NCBI GenBank assembly: GCA_963780175.1
Contig: CAWAAT010000004.1
Span: 75,097-139,096 of the forward strand
Reading direction: 5' to 3'
Origin: Brooklawnia sp963780175
GTDB taxonomy: Bacteria; Actinomycetota; Actinomycetes; Propionibacteriales; Propionibacteriaceae
Length of the DNA stretch: 64,000 nt
The stretch's first letter is position 1. Every line of letters starts with the position of its first letter. Below the pieces are notes generated by a model. The model did not search any database. It worked only from the letters and a program-made list of their open reading frames with translations, and was not told where the DNA came from. Made by a program: the position numbers and the translations under genes. Below are positions 1 through 7,487 of the stretch, in pieces.

Positions 1-910
1 CGGCACGAACAGCACTCAACGCGGCCCCTGGCGGGTCCATGACCACGGCCTGGTCACCCAGACGCAGCAACAGCGACTCCAGCCAACGGGGGTCAGCCAT
101 TGCGAACCTGACCCGCAGGTGTCCGCCCGGTAAACGCTGGATCTCCCGGACCGGGTAGTACTCGGCCACCCACCCGGCCTCGGGTGTGAGGTCCAGTGTC
201 ACCTCGCCGTCCGAACCGTCGAACCATCCCTCCGGCAGGTCCGGAGCCGGGCCGTGCTGCTGCGCCGACTCATCAACGCCGGTGATATCGACGATGCGGT
301 CAAGTCGGTAGGTCCGCCAGGCCCCGCGTTCCAGACTCCAGGCCTGCAGGTAGGCAACCGAGTCCCGCATCTGGATCTCCACAGGTTCCACGACTGGACG
401 GGTGGTCTGCCCGCGAGCTGCCCCCTCGTACGTCAACTGGACACGTTGTCCAGCCTCAATGGCGCCCAGCAGCCCACTGCGGATGACGTCGTCACCGGTG
501 CTCACGGCAAGAAAGACCGGATCCTCGTGCCCGGTGATGGCCACGAGCTTGCTCAGGGCGTCTTCCGCAGCCTGTTTCAGAGTGCCGGTGGCCATCTCGG
601 ATATCGCCTGAAGCGCCACCACCAGTGAGACCGCTTCGTCCCGGGTGAAACGTAGAGGTCTGCTCAGATAGTCCGCGTTGCCGAGGTGGACGATCCCCTC
701 GCCCTGAGCGGCGTCCATGTCGATCTCGATCAGGTCATCCGGCAGGCCGCCCGGCAGGCCGCACATCCACAGCACCTTGAGGTCGGCCATCACCTGCCGC
801 GGGGTGACGCCGAACACCTGGCCAACCTCGGTGATGGCCACCCCCGGACGAGACTGCAGAAACGCCACCATCGACAACAACCGGGCGACCTGATCCTGGG
901 AGGTGGTCAT
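1..910 (-). CDS. pafC: PafC, WYL-domain transcriptional regulator (partial, 3' end outside window)
   Basis: Translation from the ATG at 910 gives MTTSQDQVARLLSMVAFLQS and stays open to the window edge (303 codons). The first ~60 residues form a winged-helix segment (AITEVGQVFGVTPRQVMADL); the rest is WYL-type. Its start codon overlaps the pafB stop as ATGA, so the two are translationally coupled. In mycobacteria PafB and PafC form a heterodimer that activates DNA-damage genes independently of LexA, and that role is inferred here from family and pairing. The C-terminus lies beyond position 1. Confidence 0.88.
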   Translation of the reverse strand, partial: MTTSQDQVARLLSMVAFLQSRPGVAITEVGQVFGVTPRQVMADLKVLWMCGLPGGLPDDLIEIDMDAAQGEGIVHLGNADYLSRPLRFTRDEAVSLVVALQAISEMATGTLKQAAEDALSKLVAITGHEDPVFLAVSTGDDVIRSGLLGAIEAGQRVQLTYEGAARGQTTRPVVEPVEIQMRDSVAYLQAWSLERGAWRTYRLDRIVDITGVDESAQQHGPAPDLPEGWFDGSDGEVTLDLTPEAGWVAEYYPVREIQRLPGGHLRVRFAMADPRWLESLLLRLGDQAVVMDPPGAALSAVRA

Positions 911-1890
911 GAGTCCTGCGCCAACTCGTCAGGCCGGCAGTGCACCCGAAGGACGCCGCGCAGGTGACGCACCACCTGCTCTCGCAGATCAGCCGGCTCG
1001 AGGACGATGACGTCCGGCCCGTGGCTGGCAATCTCAGAGGCGGCGTAACCACTGGTGAAAGGCACCCGGTAGGCCCGGAAACCGGCAGGCAGATCCACCG
1101 GTGCAGCGCAGGTTTCTCCTCGGCGTCGCATGGCCGGCACCCGCTCGCCGCGGATGGCGAGCACGGCGGTCAGGTCGCTGGTGCGAGCGGTCAGGATGCC
1201 GGCGTGTTCGGTCACGACGGCGTCCTCCGGCACCTCGAAGGCGTCCTGCCCACCTGAGGTACGTACGTCGCCGGTGATCCTGGAGAGCTTGAAAACCCGA
1301 GGTGCCTGACGACCTCGGTCAAGACCTACCAGGTACCAACTGTTCGTGCGCCAGGCGAGTCGCCAGGGTTCGACGGTGCGCAGCTCATCGGCACCGAGGT
1401 ACGTGAACTCCACGGCCTGCCGGTCGATGACCGCCTGCCACAGCGGCTCGAAGGCCTCCTCGCGGGCACTCAGTCGAGGGGCGAGCGCGGTCAGTCGACT
1501 GGCGTCGGGGTCGATGCCCGTTGCCCGCAGCTTCGCCAGGGCGTGCGTCGTGTCGTCGGCGGCACTGGCCTGTTGCCACACAGTGGAGGCCAGGCCGAGA
1601 ACCGTCACCTCGTCGGGGGTGAACTCGATGGTGGGCAGCTCGAAGTCGCGTCGCGAGATGCGGTAGCCGGTCTCGTCGTCGAAGAAGGCATCGTTGCTAC
1701 CGGTGTCGATCGGGACGCCCAGACTGCGCAGTTCGTCCTTGTCGCGCTCGAACATCCGGTCGAACGCCTCATCGGACATGTCGCGGTAGCCCTCCACCAC
1801 CGCTCGGATGTGGTGTTTGGGCAGGAAGCGCCGCGAACTGAGCAACAGGATCGTCAGGTTGACGAGCCGTTCTGTCTTGCGGGCGGCCAC
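907..1890 (-). CDS. pafB: PafB, WYL-domain transcriptional regulator
   Basis: 327 residues, first gene of the pafB-pafC pair. The N-terminal ~95 residues are a helix-turn-helix region beginning MAARKTERLVNLTILLLSSR. The WYL part includes WRLAWRTNSWYLVGLDRGR, the region that usually senses a ligand such as single-stranded nucleic acid. PafBC homologues activate DNA-repair genes in actinobacteria. The gene is divergent from gluQRS, whose start lies about 55 bp away, so both promoters must lie in or near this gap. Confidence 0.9.
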   Translation of the reverse strand: MAARKTERLVNLTILLLSSRRFLPKHHIRAVVEGYRDMSDEAFDRMFERDKDELRSLGVPIDTGSNDAFFDDETGYRISRRDFELPTIEFTPDEVTVLGLASTVWQQASAADDTTHALAKLRATGIDPDASRLTALAPRLSAREEAFEPLWQAVIDRQAVEFTYLGADELRTVEPWRLAWRTNSWYLVGLDRGRQAPRVFKLSRITGDVRTSGGQDAFEVPEDAVVTEHAGILTARTSDLTAVLAIRGERVPAMRRRGETCAAPVDLPAGFRAYRVPFTSGYAASEIASHGPDVIVLEPADLREQVVRHLRGVLRVHCRPDELAQDS

Positions 1891-1945
1891 AGGTCGAGGC
1901 TATCAGCCCTACACCACGCCACCGGGCGTCGATATGCTGCCGCAC

Positions 1946-2863
1946 ATGACCGCCGGACGCTTCGCCCCGAGCCCGACGTCCGACCTGCACCTGGGGAATC
2001 TGCGCACGGCCGTGTTGGCCTGGCTGTTCGCCAGGGATGGCGGACTGGGATTCCTGGTGCGCATCGAGGACCTCGATCAGCAGCGCGTGGCGGCCGCGCC
2101 CGAGGTGGCCGAACGTCAGCTGGCTGACCTCGCTGCCCTCGGTCTCGACTGGGATGCTCCGGTGGTGCATCAATCGGCACGGTTGGAGCTGTACCGGCAG
2201 GCGACCACCGGTCTGGAGACCTACGAGTGTTTCTGCACCCGCCGGGAGATCGCCGAGTCGTCCCAGGCTCCGCACGGGTCGTACCGTCCCTACCCAGGCA
2301 CCTGCGCCCGGCTGAGCAATGTCGAACGAGCCCAGCGTCGTCGCGTGCGACCGGCTGCCATCCGGGCGCGAGCCCATGGGGCAACCATGACTGTCCACGA
2401 CCTGCACGCCGGGCAGGTCACCGGTGTGGTGGACGATTTCGTGCTCTTCAGGGCGGACGGCACCCCTGCCTACAATCTCGCCGTGGTGGTGGACGACGGC
2501 CTGCAGCAGGTCAGCCAGGTCTGTCGGGGCGCCGACCTGCTCGAATCCGCACCACGGCAAGCCTGGTTGGCCACCCGGTTGGGATTCGAACCGCCGGCCT
2601 ACGCTCACGTCGGCCTGGCGGTGAACGCCGCGGGCGAGCGGCTCGCCAAACGAGACGGTGCGGTCACCCTGGGCGACCTCGCTCAGCGCGGGATGGACGC
2701 ACGGCAGGTGTTCGAACGCCTCAGTACGTCAGCAGGGCTGCCGCCAGCGGGCTCACCGTCCGCGCTGTTGGCCGCTGTGAGGGGCACCAGCTGGTGGCAA
2801 CACCACGAGGCGATCTGGTCGCCCTGGGTGGTCCGATTCGACCCCGCTGGCGGACTCCCATGA
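1946..2863 (+). CDS. gluQ: Glutamyl-Q tRNA(Asp) synthetase
   Basis: 305 residues starting MTAGRFAPSPTSDLHLGNLR, a truncated glutamyl-tRNA-synthetase fold without the anticodon-binding domain. The class I signature is visible as SDLHLGNLR (HxGN) and the KMSKS-like loop as LAKRDGAV. Cysteines ECFCTRRE at about residue 95 match the zinc site of the family. GluQRS glutamylates queuosine in tRNA-Asp. The frame is open upstream to 1808, but that would run into pafB; ATG 1946 (or 1934) gives the family's N-terminus. It ends 24 bp from the convergent FKBP lipoprotein. Confidence 0.9.
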   Translation: MTAGRFAPSPTSDLHLGNLRTAVLAWLFARDGGLGFLVRIEDLDQQRVAAAPEVAERQLADLAALGLDWDAPVVHQSARLELYRQATTGLETYECFCTRREIAESSQAPHGSYRPYPGTCARLSNVERAQRRRVRPAAIRARAHGATMTVHDLHAGQVTGVVDDFVLFRADGTPAYNLAVVVDDGLQQVSQVCRGADLLESAPRQAWLATRLGFEPPAYAHVGLAVNAAGERLAKRDGAVTLGDLAQRGMDARQVFERLSTSAGLPPAGSPSALLAAVRGTSWWQHHEAIWSPWVVRFDPAGGLP

Positions 2864-2887
2864 GGCCGACCCCCGGCGTTGCGCCGC

Positions 2888-3931
2888 TCAGTACGTCTGG
2901 GTGAACAGCACGTCCACCACGCAGGCCACCGAGGTGTTCGGAGCCAGGCTGGGCGTCGGGTTACCGATCGGGTAGGCGACGGCCCCGGGGATGGTGACCA
3001 GGACGCGGCTCCCGGTTGTCTGGCCGATGAGGGCGGAGAAGAGCGCCTGGTGTGCCGAGCCCGCCGCGGCATCACTGACCGGCGCGCCGGCGTAGTCGTT
3101 GTAGTACTCGGTGCCGTCCCAGGTTACGCAGACCGCATGCGAGGTAAGGGCTTCGTCGGCGCCCAGTTCCCGGCCGGCGCCCTGGATCAACGGCTGCACC
3201 TGCACCTGCGTCGGCTCCGCCAGTCCGGCCGGGATGGAGATACTCGGGACGCCAGCAGCTTCGGCAACCACCGGCAGGCCTGCGGGCGGCGAGACCGCCT
3301 CACCCATCGGGCCACTGAGTTCGCTGTCCAGGATGTCGACGATGAATACCAAGGTGTCGCCGGGAGCAATGCCGATGGCGGAGTTGCCGCTGGGGTCGTA
3401 GCCGTCGGCACTGGTGATCGCGATCGCAACCCGGCTGCCCACTGGCTTGCCGACTACTCCCTTCCCGAAGCCGGCGATCAGGTTACCCAGCGGGAAGGTG
3501 ACCGGCTCACCACCCGCCCAGCTGGCATCGAAGGCCTCGCCGGTACGCGCATTGATGCCGACGTAGTGAACCTTCACCGAGGCAGTCACGCTGGGCACGG
3601 CCGGGCCAGCGCCCTGGACGATCACCTTGTCAATGGTCTGGTCGACCTTGAACGGATACGGCGCGGTCACGCTCGGCTGCCCAGTCAGGTCGGTGCTCAC
3701 CTCGAGACCCACGAGGTCGCTCAGAAGCGTCGGCTCGACGGTCGGGGTGGCGCTGGGGGTTTCGAGCGTACTGGCCGAGGGATCGGCAACCGACGGCGAC
3801 GGGCTCGTGCTTGCGCCGCTCCCGGCGTCGCCCCCGCAGGCCCCGAGGGCAAGGGTCAGGGCGGTCATGAAGGCTAGCCCTGCCACGCGCAATGTCCCGC
3901 GCGTCGAGCTCTGGAGTCCGTTGAAAGGCAC
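2888..3931 (-). CDS. FKBP-type peptidyl-prolyl isomerase lipoprotein with two FKBP-like domains
   Basis: 347 residues from a GTG start. A signal peptide ends in a lipobox (LALGAC, Cys about residue 32), followed by a Ser/Thr/Pro-rich linker. The first FKBP domain (about 95-205) has VKVHYVGINARTGEAFDASW and GVVGKPVGSRV. A second, more divergent FKBP-like domain (about 240-347) ends in ACVVDVLFTQTY. It is predicted to be anchored outside the membrane and to assist folding of exported proteins. The second domain has lost most of the usual active-site aromatic residues, so it may be structural only. Confidence 0.85.
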   Translation of the reverse strand: MPFNGLQSSTRGTLRVAGLAFMTALTLALGACGGDAGSGASTSPSPSVADPSASTLETPSATPTVEPTLLSDLVGLEVSTDLTGQPSVTAPYPFKVDQTIDKVIVQGAGPAVPSVTASVKVHYVGINARTGEAFDASWAGGEPVTFPLGNLIAGFGKGVVGKPVGSRVAIAITSADGYDPSGNSAIGIAPGDTLVFIVDILDSELSGPMGEAVSPPAGLPVVAEAAGVPSISIPAGLAEPTQVQVQPLIQGAGRELGADEALTSHAVCVTWDGTEYYNDYAGAPVSDAAAGSAHQALFSALIGQTTGSRVLVTIPGAVAYPIGNPTPSLAPNTSVACVVDVLFTQTY

Positions 3932-3990
3932 CCGAGCAGATTACCCGACGTGGCGGTCGCCCAATTCACCGGTCAAAGCCGAGCCGAAGC

Positions 3991-4728
3991 TCAGCGCCCG
4001 ATCACATCGAGCAGCGCGCCGAGTTCCTCACGGGTCAATTCACGGGTCTCGCCGACCTGCAACTGGCCGAGCTTGACAGGACCGACCGAGATCCGCGACA
4101 GCTGGCGCACCGGGTGGCCCACCGAGTCGAAGATCCGCCGGACGATCCGGTTGCGTCCCTCGTGCAGGGTGATCTGGACCAGGCTGCGTGCCTCGGCGCG
4201 CGTCACCAGCTTCACCTTGTCGGGCTTGATCGGCCCGTCCTCCAGCATCAGGCCCTTCTCCATCCGGCGGAGCGTCTTGTTGTCGAGCAGCCCCTCAACC
4301 TCGGCCAGGTAGGTCTTGGGCACCTCATGGCTGGGGTGCATGAGCTTGTTGGCGAAGTCACCGTCGTTGGTGAGGATCAGCAGACCCTCGGTGTCGGTGT
4401 CGAGTCGTCCGACGTGGAAGAGCCGTTGGTGGCGCGGCACGTACTGGTCGAGGCTCGGGCGACCCTGCGGGTCGTCCATCGTGGAGACCACTCCGCGCGG
4501 CTTGTTGAGCACCAGGTAGAGATGGCGTCGAGGCGGGGGGATGCGCGACCCGTCCACCCGGATGGTGTCACGCTCGGGGTCCACCCGCATGCCCTGCTCT
4601 GTCACCACCTGCCCGTTGACCTCTACTCGCCCAGCCTCGATCAACTCCTCGCTTGCTCGGCGGCTGGCGACCCCGGCCTGCGCCAGCGCCTTCTGCAGTC
4701 GCAACCCCTCAATCGGCTGATCGGACAT
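3991..4728 (-). CDS. Ribosomal large-subunit pseudouridine synthase, RsuA/RluB family
   Basis: 245 residues from the ATG at 4728 (MSDQPIEGLRLQKALAQAG). An N-terminal S4 RNA-binding domain is followed by the catalytic domain with HVGRLDTDTEGLLILTNDG; the Asp of GRLDxxTxG is the catalytic residue. RluB-type enzymes modify 23S rRNA near the peptidyl-transferase centre; the exact target cannot be read from sequence. The frame is open to 4899, but that N-terminus lies inside scpB and is not protein-like. The start overlaps the scpB end by 20 bp, and this is the standard actinobacterial neighbourhood. Confidence 0.93.
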   Translation of the reverse strand: MSDQPIEGLRLQKALAQAGVASRRASEELIEAGRVEVNGQVVTEQGMRVDPERDTIRVDGSRIPPPRRHLYLVLNKPRGVVSTMDDPQGRPSLDQYVPRHQRLFHVGRLDTDTEGLLILTNDGDFANKLMHPSHEVPKTYLAEVEGLLDNKTLRRMEKGLMLEDGPIKPDKVKLVTRAEARSLVQITLHEGRNRIVRRIFDSVGHPVRQLSRISVGPVKLGQLQVGETRELTREELGALLDVIGR

Positions 4729-5383
4729 CGGTTTCCTCCAGTGTGTCGGGAATGATCGCCAGTGCGGCGAGTTCGGCCTCCAGGTCGGCGGCCTCGGGCA
4801 AGTGGGGAGCGATCGGTGGCAGGTCGTCGAGACTGGCCAGCCCCAGGCGCTCCAGGAAGTAGTCGGTGGTGATGAGCAGCCCGGCCCCCGTCGTCTCATC
4901 GTGGGAGGCCTCGGTAATCAAGCCACGGCCCAGCAGGGTGCGCACCACGCCGTCCACGTTGACCCCGCGCACCCCGGAAACCCGGGAGCGCGAGACCGGC
5001 TGGGAGTAGGCGATCACCGCTAGGGTCTCCAGCGAGGCCTGCGTGAGCCGGTTCTGCTGGCCATCCACCACCCACCGTGAGATCATCTCGGCCTGAGCCG
5101 GACGAGTGGCGTACTGCCAGCCGCCAGCGATCTGGCGGAGCTGGAAGCCTCGTCCGGTCTGGTCGTAGAAATCGGCCAGTTTGTGAAGGGCCTGGTGCAC
5201 GACCTCGACCGGTGCGTCAACCGCCTCAGCCAGCGCCGAAACCGGCAGAGGTTCGGTGGCGAGCAGAAGCAGCGCCTCCAGATCGGGTTCCAAGCTGGCG
5301 GCCCGGCTGAAGTCGGCCTCGCCAGGCACATCGCCCTCGGTTAGGCCGGACGAAGCGGTCGACAGGCTCGCTGGCTCACTCAT
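4709..5383 (-). CDS. scpB: Segregation and condensation protein B
   Basis: 224 residues. Two winged-helix domains follow an acidic N-terminal tail: LEALLLLATEPLPVSALAEA (about 34-53) and LETLAVIAYSQPVSRSRVSG (about 119-138), the latter a hallmark of the family. ScpB dimers bind the ScpA kleisin and regulate the SMC ring that compacts and separates chromosomes. It overlaps scpA by 8 bp and the pseudouridine synthase by 20 bp. Confidence 0.95.
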   Translation of the reverse strand: MSEPASLSTASSGLTEGDVPGEADFSRAASLEPDLEALLLLATEPLPVSALAEAVDAPVEVVHQALHKLADFYDQTGRGFQLRQIAGGWQYATRPAQAEMISRWVVDGQQNRLTQASLETLAVIAYSQPVSRSRVSGVRGVNVDGVVRTLLGRGLITEASHDETTGAGLLITTDYFLERLGLASLDDLPPIAPHLPEAADLEAELAALAIIPDTLEETDVRSAD

Positions 5384-6209
5384 GGCTCACTCCCAAGCGT
5401 TCATCGGACTGCTCGGATGCAGGACGGTCGAACTCGTCCGAGACCGTCACGTCGCCGGACTTCTCCCCGGTCCAACGAACAGTCAACTCCCCGAGCGGTG
5501 TGATCTGCTCGAATGCGACCTGACCACCCCTGAACAGCTCCAGCAGGGCCAGGAATCGGGCGACGGTAACCAACCGGCTGGCGCCCCCGCTCAATGCACG
5601 GAACGTCATGGTGCCCGCCCTGCGCAGCCTTGCCGCGATGATACCCGCCTGTTCGGCCACACTGATCTGAGGTAGATGCAGTTGGGACAGCGGCATCGCG
5701 GGCGCTTCGGCAGGTGCGAAGGCCTTCTCGGCGAGCCTGACCAGTCTTGGGACCCCGCCGGGGATGCGCACCTCGGGCAGCAGCCCGCGGAACTGCTCCT
5801 CCAGACCGCCGGGGCGGGCGTGCACCAAGAGTTCGTCGGCCATCCTGCGGGCGAACCAGACTGATACGTGCTTGTAGGCGCGGTACTGCAGGAGCCGGGC
5901 GAACAACAGATCGCGGGCCTCCAGCACCGCCAGGTCCTCCGGATCCTCCACGTCACCGCTTGGCAGCAACCGGGCGGCCTTGAGGTCGAGCAGCGTCGCC
6001 GCCACCACCAGGAAAGACGAGGTCTGGTCGAGGTCCCACACCGCTCCGCCAGCCATCACGTGGGCGACGAATTCGTCGGTGACCTTGCTCAGCGCAACCT
6101 CGGTGATGTCGAGTTGATGGCGGCTGATCAGCTGCAGCAGCAGGTCGAAGGGCCCCTCGAAGTTGTCGAGGGTGATCCGGAAGTCGTGATCGGGCTCGCG
6201 TCCGGTCAT
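5376..6209 (-). CDS. scpA: Segregation and condensation protein A (kleisin)
   Basis: 277 residues. The N-terminus has the typical FRITLDNFEGPFDLLLQLIS followed by ISRHQLDITEVALSKVTDEF, the SMC-neck-binding helices. The C-terminal winged helix lies around residues 200-250 (FLALLELFRGGQVAFEQITP). ScpA bridges the SMC heads. It begins with an ATGA overlap on the small gene upstream and ends inside scpB, so parA, the small gene, scpA and scpB form one operon. Confidence 0.95.
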   Translation of the reverse strand: MTGREPDHDFRITLDNFEGPFDLLLQLISRHQLDITEVALSKVTDEFVAHVMAGGAVWDLDQTSSFLVVAATLLDLKAARLLPSGDVEDPEDLAVLEARDLLFARLLQYRAYKHVSVWFARRMADELLVHARPGGLEEQFRGLLPEVRIPGGVPRLVRLAEKAFAPAEAPAMPLSQLHLPQISVAEQAGIIAARLRRAGTMTFRALSGGASRLVTVARFLALLELFRGGQVAFEQITPLGELTVRWTGEKSGDVTVSDEFDRPASEQSDERLGVSHE

Positions 6210-6535
6210 CTCATCAGCCGTTGGACGACGAGCGACTGCTCGCCGTTGGCTGACAGATCGTCGACGAGCATGTCGATGGCCTCACGGACCAGTCTGCCGC
6301 GATCGACGTTGACACCCAGTTCCGCGCGCAGTCTCAGTCTGGCCTGTTCAAGGCTGATCAGTTCGTCCGTGCTGACGTAGACCGTGATCTTCTCGTCGTG
6401 TCTGACCCGACCGGTGGGGCCGGCCACCTGAGCCGTCTCGACGGACGTCCGGCGGACTGTCTCGTGCTGGTCGGTGCTGGCCTGGGTGCCGCCGAACAGT
6501 TCGTCCGCGCCCGGCAGGTTCACCCGGCGTGGCAT
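6206..6535 (-). CDS. Small ribbon-helix-helix-like protein between parA and scpA
   Basis: 109 residues. The C-terminal half reads as a strand (KITVYVSTDELISLEQAR) followed by two helices (GRLVREAIDMLVDDL), a ribbon-helix-helix-like arrangement, after a disordered N-terminal 45 residues. It overlaps the parA end by 16 bp and scpA by 4 bp (ATGA), so it is made together with them. A DNA-binding centromere-type partner of ParA is a reasonable guess from position and fold; no function is proven by the sequence. Confidence 0.75.
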   Translation of the reverse strand: MPRRVNLPGADELFGGTQASTDQHETVRRTSVETAQVAGPTGRVRHDEKITVYVSTDELISLEQARLRLRAELGVNVDRGRLVREAIDMLVDDLSANGEQSLVVQRLMR

Positions 6536-7425
6536 CGTGCAAGCACCTCCCTGGCCAGCATGCGGTAGGAGTCCGCGGCTTGAGATGCGGACGCGTAGGT
6601 CGTGATGGGTTCTCCGGCCACCGTCGTCTCGGGGAACTTGACGGTGCGCCGGATGACGGTGTGGAAGACCGTCTCGCCGAAAGCCTCCAGGACGCGTGCC
6701 AGCACCTCACGGCTGTGCAGCGTCCGCGAGTCGAACATCGTGGCGACGATGCCGAGCAGTTCGAGATCGGCATTGAGCCTGTCCTGCACCTTGGCGATGG
6801 TGTCGGTCAGCATTGCCACGCCGCGCAAAGCGAAGAACTCGCACTCCAGCGGGATGAGCACCTTGTCCGAGGCGGTCAGGGCGTTGACGGTCAGCAGTCC
6901 GAGCGAAGGGGCACAGTCGATGAGGATGAAGTCGTACCGATCCCGGACGCGGTCGAGCACCCGCTTGAGCGTCAGCTCGCGGGCCACTTCGCTGACCAGT
7001 TGCACTTCGGCCGCCGACAAGTCGATGTTGGCCGGCAGGATGTCCATCCCGTCGATCGCCGAGGACAGCACCACTTCATCGAACGAATACTCGCGGCTGA
7101 GCAACAGGTTGTAGACCGACTGATTCAGGGTGTGGGGGTTGATTCCCAGCCCCACCGACAGCGAGCCCTGAGGGTCGAAGTCGACGAGCAGCACCTTACG
7201 TCCGGTCTCCACGAGCGCGGCGCCCAGGTTGATGGTGGTGGTGGTCTTGCCCACCCCGCCCTTCTGGTTGGTCATCGAGATGATGATGGCGCGCTTCGGG
7301 CCGGGCGCCGGCGGAGTTGGCTCGGGCAGATCGGGCAGCGGACGCCCGGTCGGTCCGAGGTTGTCGGCGTCCTGGGTCTCGACCTGGAACAGCCCCTCGT
7401 CGGACCTTTGTGGCCTCTCGTTCAT
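6520..7425 (-). CDS. parA: ParA/Soj-family chromosome-partitioning ATPase
   Basis: 301 residues from the ATG at 7425, which has an AAGGAG ribosome site 8 bases upstream; the frame is open to 7518 but that extension has no such site. After a ~60-residue Pro-rich tail comes the deviant Walker A motif MTNQKGGVGKTTTTINLG, then LLVDFDPQGSLSVGLG and LIDCAPSLGLLTVNAL (switch regions). These are diagnostic of ParA ATPases that form ATP-dependent gradients on DNA. It is probably the second, scp-linked ParA; no parB is seen in the window. Confidence 0.92.
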   Translation of the reverse strand: MNERPQRSDEGLFQVETQDADNLGPTGRPLPDLPEPTPPAPGPKRAIIISMTNQKGGVGKTTTTINLGAALVETGRKVLLVDFDPQGSLSVGLGINPHTLNQSVYNLLLSREYSFDEVVLSSAIDGMDILPANIDLSAAEVQLVSEVARELTLKRVLDRVRDRYDFILIDCAPSLGLLTVNALTASDKVLIPLECEFFALRGVAMLTDTIAKVQDRLNADLELLGIVATMFDSRTLHSREVLARVLEAFGETVFHTVIRRTVKFPETTVAGEPITTYASASQAADSYRMLAREVLARCHAG

Positions 7426-7487
7426 AACGCATGCTCCTTGTCGCCCGGGTGACGTGCCCACAGTAGTCGACATGTCGCCTGACGGCC

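Noticed and set aside
2583..2592. GATTCGAACC, which resembles the T-loop of a minus-strand tRNA
   Set aside because: It lies inside gluQRS and encodes part of its conserved LGFEPP segment; no acceptor or anticodon arm fits around it.
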